A DNA stretch of 64,000 nt from Osedax fenrisi (taxonomy: Eukaryota; Annelida; Polychaeta; Sabellida; Siboglinidae), in assembly GCA_964019155.1 (NCBI GenBank), contig OZ025239.1, positions 76,066,571 to 76,130,570 of the forward strand, written 5' to 3'. The notes below the pieces were generated by a model. The model was not told where the DNA came from. It saw only the letters and a program-made list of their open reading frames with translations, and did no database searches. Position 1 is the stretch's first letter. Each line of letters begins with the position of its first letter. The position numbers and the translations under genes are program-made. Positions 54,501 through 64,000 of the stretch are shown one piece after another.

Positions 54501-57500
54501 GGCAGTAGAGGGTAGTAGGGGGTAGTAGAGGGTAGTAGAGGGTAGTAGAGGGTAGTAGAGGGCAGTAGAGGGTAGTAGAATGCAGTAGAGGGTAGTAGAG
54601 GGTAGTAGAGGGTAGTAGAGGGTAGTAGAGGGTAGTAGAGGGTAGTAGAGGGTAGTAAAGGGCAGTAAAGGGTAGTAGAGGGTAGTAGAGGGTAGTAGAG
54701 GGTAGTAGAGGGCAGTAGAGGGCAGTAGAGGGTAGTAGAGGGCAGTAGAGGGTAGTAGAGGGTAGTAAAGGGTAGTAGAGGGTAGTAGAGGGTAGTAGAG
54801 GGTAGTAGAGGGCAGTAGAGGGTAGTAGAGGGTGGTAGAGGGTAGTAGAGGGTAGTAGAGGGTAGTAAAGGGCAGTAAAGGGTAGTAGAGGGTAGTAGAG
54901 GGTAGTATAGGGTAGTAAAGGGTAGTAGAGGGTAGTAGAGGGTAGTAGAGGGTAGTAGAGGGTAGTAGAGGGCAGTAGAGGGTAGTAGGGGGTAGTAGAG
55001 GGTAGTAGAGGGTAGTAGAGGGTGGTAGAGGGTAGTAGAGGGTAGTAGAGGGTAGTAAAGGGTAGTAGAGGGTTGTAGAGGGTAGTAGAGGGTAGTAAAG
55101 GGTAGTAGAGGGTAGTAGAGGGTAGTAAATGGTAGTAGAGGGTAGTAGAGGGTAGTAGAGGGTAGTAGAGGGCAGTAGTGGGTAGTAGAGGGTAGTAGAG
55201 GGTAGTAGAGGGTAGTAGAGGGTAGTAGAGGGTAGTAGAGCGTAGTAGAGGGTAGTAGAGGGTAGTAAAGGGTAGTAGAGGGTAGTAGAGGGTAGTAGTG
55301 GGTAGTAGAGGGTAGTAGAGGGTAGTAGAGGGTAGTAGAGGGTAGTAGAGGGTAGTAGAGGGCAGTAGAGGGTAGTAGAGGGTAGTAGAGGGTAGTAGAG
55401 GGTAGTAGAGGGTAGTAGAGGGTAGTAGAGGGTAGTAGAGGGTAGTAGAGGGTAGTAGAGGGTAGTATAGGGTAGTATAGGGTAGTAGAGGGTAGTAGAG
55501 GGTAGTAGAGGGTAGTAGAGGGTAGTAGAGGGTAGTAGAGGGTAGTAGAGGGCAGTAGAGGGTAGTAGAGGGTAGTAGAGGGTAGTAGAGGGTAGTAGAG
55601 GGTAGTAGAGGGTAGTAGAGGGCAGTAGAGGGTAGTAGGGGGTAGTAGAGGGTAGGAGAGGGTAGTAGAGGGTGGTAGAGGGTAGTAGAGGGTAGTAGAG
55701 GGTAGTAAAGGGCAGTAAAGGGTAGTAGAGGGTAGTAAATGGTAGTAGAGGGTAGTAGAGGGTAGTAGAGGGTAGTAGAGGGTAGTAGAGGGTAGTAGAG
55801 GGTAGTAGAGGGCAGTAGAGGGTAATAGGGGGTAGTAGAGGGTAGTAGAGGGTAGTAGAGGGTGGTAGAGGGTAGTAGAGGGTAGTAGAGGGTAGTAAAG
55901 GGCAGTAAAGGGTAGTAGAGGGTAGTAGAGGGTAGTAGAGGGTAGTAGAGGGCAGTAGAGGGTAGTAGAGGGTAGTAGAGGGTAGTAGAGGGCAGTAGAG
56001 GGTAGTAGAGGGCAGTAGAGGGTAGTAAAGGGTAGTAGAGGGTAGTAGAGGGTAGTAGAGGGTAGTAGAGGGTAGTAAAGGGCAGTAGAGGGTAGTAGAG
56101 GGCAGTAGAGGGTAGTAGAGGGTAGTAAAGGGTAGTAGAGGGTAGTAGAGGGTAGTAGAGGGTAGTAGTGGGTAGTAGAGGGCAGTAGAGGGTAGTAGGG
56201 GGTAGTAGAGGGTAGTAGAGGGTAGTAGAGGGTAGTAGAGGGCAGTAGAGGGTAGTAGAATGCAGTAGAGGGTAGTAGAGGGTAGTAGAGGGTAGTAGAG
56301 GGTAGTAGAGGGTAGTAGAGGGTAGTAAAGGGTAGTAAAGGGTAGTATAGGGTAGTAGAGGGTAGTAGAGGGTAGTAGAGGGTAGTAGAGGGTAGTAGAG
56401 GGTAGTAGAGGGTAGTAGAGGGTAGTAGAGGGTAGTAGAGGGTAGTAAATGGTAGTAGAGGGTAGTAGAGGGTAGTAGAGGGTAGTAGAGGGCAGTAGAG
56501 GGTAGTAGGGGGTAGTAGAGGGTAGTAAAGGGTAGTAGAGGGTAGTAGAGGGTGGTAGAGGGTAGTATAGGGTAGTATAGGGTAGTAAAGGGCAGTAAAG
56601 GGTAGTAGAGGGTAGTAGAGGGTAGTAGAGGGCAGTAGAGGGTAGTAGAGGGTGGTAGATGGTAGTAGAGGGTAGTAGAGGGTAGTAAAGGGCAGTAAAG
56701 GGTAGTAGAGGGTAGTAGAGGGCAGTATAGGGTAGTAGAGGGTAGTAGAGGGTAGTATAGGGTAGTAGAGGGTAGTAGAGGGTAGTAGAGGGTAGTAGAG
56801 GGTAGTAGAGGGTAGTAGAGGGTAGTAGAGGGTAGTAGAGGGTAGTAGAGGGCAGTAGAGGGTAATAGGGGGTAGTAGAGGGTAGTAGAGGGTAGTAGAG
56901 GGTGGTAGAGGGTAGTAGAGGGTAGTAGAGGGTAGTAAAGGGCAGTAAAGGGTAGTAGAGGGTAGTAGAGGGTAGTAGAGGGTAGTAGAGGGCAGTAGAG
57001 GGTAGTAGAGGGTAGTAGAGGGTAGTAGAGGGCAGTAGAGGGTAGTAGAGGGTAGTAAAGGGTAGTAAAGGGTAGTATAGGGTAGTAGAGGGTAGTAGAG
57101 GGTAGTAGAGGGTAGTAGAGGGTAGTAGAGGGTAGTAGAGGGTAGTAGAGGGTAGTAGAGGGTAGTAGAGGGTAGTAAATGGTAGTAGAGGGTAGTAGAG
57201 GGTAGTAGAGGGTAGTAGAGGGCAGTAGAGGGTAGTAGGGGGTAGTAGAGGGTAGTAAAGGGTAGTAGAGGGTAGTAGAGGGTGGTAGAGGGTAGTATAG
57301 GGTAGTATAGGGTAGTAAAGGGCAGTAAAGGGTAGTAGAGGGTAGTAGAGGGTAGTAGAGGGCAGTAGAGGGTAGTAGAGGGTGGTAGAGGGTAGTAGAG
57401 GGTAGTAGAGGGTAGTAAAGGGCAGTAAAGGGTAGTAGAGGGTAGTAGAGGGCAGTATAGGGTAGTAGAGGGTAGTAGAGGGTAGTATAGGGTAGTAGAG

Positions 57501-60500
57501 GGTAGTAGAGGGTAGTAGAGGGTAGTAGAGGGTAGTAGAGGGTAGTAGAGGGTAGTAGAGGGTAGTAGAGGGTAGTAGAGGGCAGTAGAGGGTAGTAAGG
57601 GGTAGTAGAGGGTAGTAGAGGGTAGTAGAGGGCAGTAGAGGGTAGTAGAGGGCAGTAGAGGGTAGTAAAGGGTAGTAGAGGGTAGTAGAGGGTAGTAGAG
57701 GGTAGTAAAGGGCAGTAGAGGGTAGTAGAGGGCAGTAGAGGGTAGTAGAGGGTAGTAAAGGGTAGTAGAGGGTAGTAGAGGGTAGTAGAGGGTAGTAGAG
57801 GGTAGTAGAGGGTAGTAGAGGGTAGTAGAGGGTGGTAGAGGGTAGTAGAGGGTAGTAGAGGGCAGTAGAGGGTAGTAGAGGGTAGTAGAGGGTAGTAGAG
57901 GGTGGTAGAGGGTAGTAGAGGGTAGTAGAGGGTAGTAGTGGGTAGTAGTGGGTAGTAGAGGGTAGTAGAGGGTAGTAGAGGGTAGTAGAGGGTAGTAGTG
58001 GGTAGTAGAGGGCAGTAGAGGGTAGTAGGGGGTAGTAGAGGGTAGTAGAGGGTAGTAGAGGGTAGTAGAGGGCAGTAGAGGGTAGTAGAATGCAGTAGAG
58101 GGTAGTAGAGGGTAGTAGAGGGTAGTAGAGGGTAGTAGAGGGTAGTAGAGGGTAGTAGAGGGTAGTAAAGGGCAGTAAAGGGTAGTAGAGGGTAGTAGAG
58201 GGTAGTAGAGGGTAGTAGAGGGCAGTAGAGGGCAGTAGAGGGTAGTAGAGGGCAGTAGAGGGTAGTAGAGGGTAGTAAAGGGTAGTAGAGGGTAGTAGAG
58301 GGTAGTAGAGGGTAGTAGAGGGCAGTAGAGGGTAGTAGAGGGTGGTAGAGGGTAGTAGAGGGTAGTAGAGGGTAGTAAAGGGCAGTAAAGGGTAGTAGAG
58401 GGTAGTAGAGGGTAGTATAGGGTAGTAAAGGGTAGTAGAGGGTAGTAGAGGGTAGTAGAGGGTAGTAGAGGGTAGTAGAGGGCAGTAGAGGGTAGTAGGG
58501 GGTAGTAGAGGGTAGTAGAGGGTAGTAAAGGGTGGTAGAGGGTAGTAGAGGGTAGTAGAGGGTAGTAAAGGGTAGTAGAGGGTTGTAGAGGGTAGTAGAG
58601 GGTAGTAAAGGGTAGTAGAGGGTAGTAGAGGGTAGTAAATGGTAGTAGAGGGTAGTAGAGGGTAGTAGAGGGTAGTAGAGGGCAGTAGTGGGTAGTAGAG
58701 GGTAGTAGAGGGTAGTAGAGGGTAGTAGAGGGTAGTAGAGGGTAGTAGAGGGTAGTAGAGCGTAGTAGAGGGTAGTAGAGGGTAGTAAAGGGTAGTAGAG
58801 GGTAGTAGAGGGTAGTAGTGGGTAGTAGAGGGTAGTAGAGGGTAGTAGAGGGTAGTAGAGGGTAGTAGAGGGTAGTAGAGGGCAGTAGAGGGTAGTAGGG
58901 GGTAGTAGAGGGTAGTAAAGGGTAGTATAGGGTAGTAGAGGGCAGTAGAGGGTAGTAGAGGGTAGTAGAGGGTAGTAGAGGGTAGTAGAGGGTAGTAGAG
59001 GGTAGTAGAGGGTAGTAGAGGGTAGTAGAGGGTAGTATAGGGTAGTATAGGGTAGTAGAGGGTAGTAGAGGGTAGTAGAGGGTAGTAGAGGGTAGTAGAG
59101 GGTAGTAGAGGGTAGTAGAGGGTAGTAGGGGGTAGTAGAGGGTAGGAGAGGGTAGTAGAGGGTGGTAGAGGGTAGTAGAGGGTAGTAGAGGGTAGTAAAG
59201 GGCAGTAAAGGGTAGTAGAGGGTAGTAAATGGTAGTAGAGGGTAGTAGAGGGTAGTAGAGGGTAGTAGAGGGTAGTAGAGGGTAGTAGAGGGCAGTAGAG
59301 GGTAGTAGGGGGTAGTAGAGGGTAGTAGAGGGTAGTAGAGGGTGGTAGAGGGTAGTAGAGGGTAGTAGAGGGTAGTAAAGGGTAGTAGAGGGTTGTAGAG
59401 GGTAGTAGAGGGTAGTAAAGGGTAGTAGAGGGTAGTAGAGGGTAGTAAATGGTAGTAGAGGGTAGTAGAGGGTAGTAGAGGGTAGTAGAGGGCAGTAGTG
59501 GGTAGTAGAGGGTAGTAGAGGGTAGTAGAGGGTAGTAGAGGGTAGTAGAGGGTAGTAGAGCGTAGTAGAGGGTAGTAGAGGGTAGTAAAGGGTAGTAGAG
59601 GGTAGTAGAGGGTAGTAGTGGGTAGTAGAGGGTAGTAGAGGGTAGTAGAGGGTAGTAGAGGGTAGTAGAGGGTAGTAGAGGGCAGTAGAGGGTAGTAGAG
59701 GGTAGTAGAGGGTAGTAGAGGGTAGTAGAGGGTAGTAGAGGGTAGTAGAGGGTAGTAGAGGGTAGTAGAGGGTAGTAGAGGGTAGTATAGGGTAGTATAG
59801 GGTAGTAGAGGGTAGTAGAGGGTAGTAGAGGGTAGTAGAGGGTAGTAGAGGGTAGTAGAGGGTAGTAGAGGGTAGTAGAGGGCAGTAGAGGGTAGTAGAG
59901 GGTAGTAGAGGGTAGTAGAGGGTAGTAGAGGGTAGTAGAGGGTAGTAGAGGGTAGTAGAGGGCAGTAGAGGGTAGTAGAGGGCAGTAGAGGGTAGTAGGG
60001 GGTAGTAGAGGGTAGGAGAGGGTAGTAGAGGGTGGTAGAGGGTAGTAGAGGGTAGTAGAGGGTAGTAAAGGGCAGTAAAGGGTAGTAGAGGGTAGTAAAT
60101 GGTAGTAGAGGGTAGTAGAGGGTAGTAGAGGGTAGTAGAGGGTAGTAGAGGGTAGTAGAGGGTAGTAGAGGGCAGTAGAGGGTAATAGGGGGTAGTAGAG
60201 GGTAGTAGAGGGTAGTAGAGGGTGGTAGAGGGTAGTAGAGGGTAGTAGAGGGTAGTAAAGGGCAGTAAAGGGTAGTAGAGGGTAGTAGAGGGTAGTAGAG
60301 GGTAGTAGAGGGCAGTAGAGGGTAGTAAAGGGCAGTAAAGGGTAGTAGAGGGTAGTAGAGGGCAGTATAGGGTAGTAGAGGGTAGTAGAGGGTAGTATAG
60401 GGTAGTAGAGGGTAGTAGAGGGTAGTAGAGGGTAGTAGAGGGCAGTAGAGGGTAGTAGAGGGTAGTAAAGGGTAGTAAAGGGTAGTATAGGGTAGTAGAG

Positions 60501-63500
60501 GGTAGTAGAGGGTAGTAGAGGGTAGTAGAGGGTAGTAGAGGGTAGTAGAGGGTAGTAGAGGGTAGTAGAGGGTAGTAGAGGGTAGTAAATGGTAGTAGAG
60601 GGTAGTAGAGGGTAGTAGAGGGTAGTAGAGGGCAGTAGAGGGTAGTAGGGGGTAGTAGAGGGTAGTAAAGGGTAGTAGAGGGTAGTAGAGGGTGGTAGAG
60701 GGTAGTATAGGGTAGTATAGGGTAGTAAAGGGCAGTAAAGGGTAGTAGAGGGTAGTAGAGGGTAGTAGAGGGCAGTAGAGGGTAGTAGAGGGTGGTAGAG
60801 GGTAGTAGAGGGTAGTAGAGGGTAGTAAAGGGCAGTAAAGGGTAGTAGAGGGTAGTAGAGGGCAGTATAGGGTAGTAGAGGGTAGTAGAGGGTAGTATAG
60901 GGTAGTAGAGGGTAGTAGAGGGTAGTAGAGGGTAGTAGAGGGTAGTAGAGGGTAGTAGAGGGTAGTAGAGGGTAGTAGAGGGCAGTAGAGGGTAGTAAGG
61001 GGTAGTAGAGGGTAGTAGAGGGTAGTAGAGGGCAGTAGAGGGTAGTAGAGGGCAGTAGAGGGTAGTAAAGGGTAGTAGAGGGTAGTAGAGGGTAGTAGAG
61101 GGTAGTAAAGGGCAGTAGAGGGTAGTAGAGGGCAGTAGAGGGTAGTAGAGGGTAGTAAAGGGTAGTAGAGGGTAGTAGAGGGTAGTAGAGGGTAGTAGAG
61201 GGTAGTAGAGGGTAGTAGAGGGTAGTAAAGGGCAGTAGAGGGTAGTAGAGGGCAGTAGAGGGTAGTAGAGGGTAGTAGAGGGTAGTAGAGGGTAGTAGAG
61301 GGTAGTAGAGGGTAGTAGAGGGTAGTAGAGGGTAGTAGAGGGTAGTAGAGGGTAGTATAGGGTAGTATAGGGTAGTAGAGGGTAGTAGAGGGTAGTAGAG
61401 GGTAGTAGAGGGTAGTAGAGGGTAGTAGAGGGTAGTAGAGGGTAGTAGAGGGCAGTAGAGGGTAGTAGAGGGTAGTAGAGGGTAGTAGAGGGTAGTAGAG
61501 GGTAGTAGAGGGTAGTAGAGGGTAGTAGAGGGCAGTAGAGGGTAGTAGGGGGTAGTAGAGGGTAGGAGAGGGTAGTAGAGGGTGGTAGAGGGTAGTAGAG
61601 GGTAGTAGAGGGTAGTAAAGGGCAGTAAAGGGTAGTAGAGGGTAGTAAATGGTAGTAGAGGGTAGTAGAGGGTAGTAGAGGGTAGTAGAGGGTAGTAGAG
61701 GGTAGTAGAGGGCAGTAGAGGGTAATAGGGGGTAGTAGAGGGTAGTAGAGGGTAGTAGAGGGTGGTAGAGGGTAGTAGAGGGTAGTAGAGGGTAGTAAAG
61801 GGCAGTAAAGGGTAGTAGAGGGTAGTAGAGGGTAGTAGAGGGTAGTAGAGGGCAGTAGAGGGTAGTAGATGGTAGTATAGGGTAGTATAGGGTAGTAGAG
61901 GGCAGTAGAGGGTAGTAGGGGGTAGTAGAGGGTAGTAGAGGGTAGTAGAGGGTAGTAGAGGGCAGTAGAGGGTAGTAGGGGGTAGTAGAGGGTAGTAGAG
62001 GGTAGTAGAGGGTGGTAGAGGGTAGTAGAGGGTAGTAGAGGGTAGTAAAGGGCAGTAAAGGGTAGTAGAGGGTAGTAAAGGGTAGTAGAGGGTAGTAGAG
62101 GGTAGTAGAGGGTAGTAGAGGGTAGTAGAGGGTAGTAGAGGGCAGTAGAGGGTAGTAGGGGGTAGTAGAGGGTAGTAGAGGGTAGTAGAGGGTGGTAGAG
62201 GGTAGTAGAGGGAAGTAGAGGGTAGTAAAGGGCAGTAAAGGGTAGTAGAGGGTAGTAGAGGGTAGTAGAGGGCAGTAGAGGGTAGTAGAGGGCAGTAGAG
62301 GGTAGTAGAGGGTAGTAAAGGGTAGTAGAGGGTAGTAGAGGGTAGTAGAGGGTAGTAGAGGGTAGTAGAGGGTAGTAGAGGGTAGTAGGGGGTAGTAGAG
62401 GGTAGTAGAGGGTAGTAGAGGGTAGTAGGGGGTAGTAGAGGGTAGTAGAGGGTAGTAGAGGGTGGTAGAGGGTAGTATAGGGTAGTAGAGGGTAGTAAAG
62501 GGCAGTAAAGGGTAGTAGAGGGTAGTATAGGGTAGTATAGGGTAGTAGAGGGCAGTAGAGGGTAGTAGGGGGTAGTAGAGGGTAGTAGAGGGTAGTAGAG
62601 GGTAGTAGAGGGCAGTAGAGGGTAGTAGAGGGCAGTAGAGGGTAGTAGAGGGTAGTACAGGGTAGTAGAGGGTAGTAGAGGGTAGTAGAGGGTAGTAGAG
62701 GGTAGTAGAGGGCAGTAGAGGGTAGTAAAGGGTAGTATAGGGTAGTAGAGGGTAGTAGAGGGTAGTAGAGGGCAGTAGAGGGTAGTAAAGGGTAGTAGAG
62801 GGTAGTAGAGGGTAGTAGAGGGCAGTAGAGGGTAGTAGGGGGTAGTAAAGGGTAGTAGAGGGTAGTAGAGGGTAGTAGAGGGCAGTAGAGGGTAGTAAAG
62901 GGTAGTAGAGGGTAGTAGAGGGTAGTAGAGGGTAGTAGAGGGTAGTAGAGGGTAGTAGAGGGCAGTAGAGGGTAGTAGAGGGTAGTAGAGGGTAGTAGAG
63001 GGTAGTAGAGGGTAGTAGAGGGTAGTAGAGGGTAGTAGAGGGTAGTAGAGGGTAGTAGAGGGTAGTATAGGGTAGTATAGGGTAGTAGAGGGTAGTAGAG
63101 GGTAGTAGAGGGTAGTAGAGGGTAGTAGAGGGTAGTAGAGGGTAGTAGAGGGTAGTAGAGGGCAGTAGAGGGTAGTAGAGGGTAGTAGAGGGTAGTAGAG
63201 GGTAGTAGAGGGTAGTAGAGGGTAGTAGAGGGTAGTAGAGGGCAGTAGAGGGTAGTAGAGGGCAGTAGAGGGTAGTAGGGGGTAGTAGAGGGTAGGAGAG
63301 GGTAGTAGAGGGTGGTAGAGGGTAGTAGAGGGTAGTAGAGGGTAGTAAAGGGCAGTAAAGGGTAGTAGAGGGTAGTAAATGGTAGTAGAGGGTAGTAGAG
63401 GGTAGTAGAGGGTAGTAGAGGGTAGTAGAGGGTAGTAGAGGGTAGTAGAGGGCAGTAGAGGGTAATAGGGGGTAGTAGAGGGTAGTAGAGGGTAGTAGAG

Positions 63501-64000
63501 GGTGGTAGAGGGTAGTAGAGGGTAGTAGAGGGTAGTAAAGGGCAGTAAAGGGTAGTAGAGGGTAGTAGAGGGTAGTAGAGGGTAGTAGAGGGCAGTAGAG
63601 GGTAGTAAAGGGCAGTAAAGGGTAGTAGAGGGTAGTAGAGGGCAGTATAGGGTAGTAGAGGGTAGTAGAGGGTAGTATAGGGTAGTAGAGGGTAGTAGAG
63701 GGTAGTAGAGGGTAGTAGAGGGCAGTAGAGGGTAGTAGAGGGTAGTAAAGGGTAGTAAAGGGTAGTATAGGGTAGTAGAGGGTAGTAGAGGGTAGTAGAG
63801 GGTAGTAGAGGGTAGTAGAGGGTAGTAGAGGGTAGTAGAGGGTAGTAGAGGGTAGTAGAGGGTAGTAAATGGTAGTAGAGGGTAGTAGAGGGTAGTAGAG
63901 GGTAGTAGAGGGCAGTAGAGGGTAGTAGGGGGTAGTAGAGGGTAGTAAAGGGTAGTAGAGGGTAGTAGAGGGTGGTAGAGGGTAGTATAGGGTAGTATAG
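51514..64000. repeat. 10-bp satellite array (GGTAGTAGAG)n
   Basis: About 1,250 tandem copies of GGTAGTAGAG run from 51514 to the window edge. Variants are almost all single substitutions: GGCAGTAGAG, GGTAGTAAAG, GGTAGTAGGG, GGTGGTAGAG, GGTAGTATAG. The 10-bp register is kept throughout, as far as I can read. Ordered variant blocks recur, showing higher-order duplication. The plus strand is G-rich, with a GGG at each unit boundary. The minus strand (CTCTACTACC)n has no stop codon and no ATG. It sits in or beside the TMEM230-like gene. Confidence 0.98.

Noticed and set aside
51514..64000. Telomere repeat
   Set aside because: The unit GGTAGTAGAG is 10 bp and unlike TTAGGG-type telomeres, and the array adjoins a gene exon rather than a known chromosome end. 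GGGTAG resemblance alone is not enough.

Overview
This is animal nuclear DNA, probably from an invertebrate. The background is very AT-rich, with many (TA)n, (CA)n and trinucleotide arrays, decayed transposons and genes split into many short exons with GT..AG introns. The lineage cannot be named from the sequence. The IQGAP gene has the animal layout (CH, IQGAP repeats, WW, four IQ motifs, GRD, RasGAP C-terminal region), which supports Metazoa.

The main gene is one near-complete IQGAP scaffold gene on the + strand. I traced 41 coding exons from 10170 to 43723. They join without any frame break into 1655 codons plus a stop, and only the extreme N-terminus (an exon upstream of 10170) is missing. 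The protein aligns along its whole length with vertebrate IQGAP1 and should act as a cortical scaffold linking Rac1/Cdc42, calmodulin and actin. At the right, 50762-50899 on the - strand is the last coding exon of a TMEM230-family membrane protein. The rest of that gene must lie beyond the window.

Layout: 1-10169 is AT-rich flank with microsatellites, a minisatellite and two somewhat GC-richer patches. Intron 1 (10270-18871) holds a CAG/TAG array, a hAT-like inverted-repeat element, a tRNA-derived SINE nested in a second inverted-repeat element, and a GC-richer stretch with two perfect CRE palindromes. 18872-43723 is the exon-dense body of IQGAP. 43724-50761 is AT-rich and contains a dead LINE reverse transcriptase (48451-49523). 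50941-51217 is a LINE 3' end. 51514 to the end of the window is a G-rich 10-bp satellite of about 1,250 units that runs off the edge.

The most unusual signals: (1) 22 of the 40 mapped IQGAP 5' splice sites have T at +3 and none has G, with GTTAGT the commonest hexamer; (2) many 3' splice sites sit at the end of tandem repeats, including a triplicated acceptor before exon 26; (3) the 10-bp satellite keeps its register over 12.5 kb and places a GGG tract every 10 bp; (4) several retroelement 3' ends and small insertions lie within IQGAP introns.
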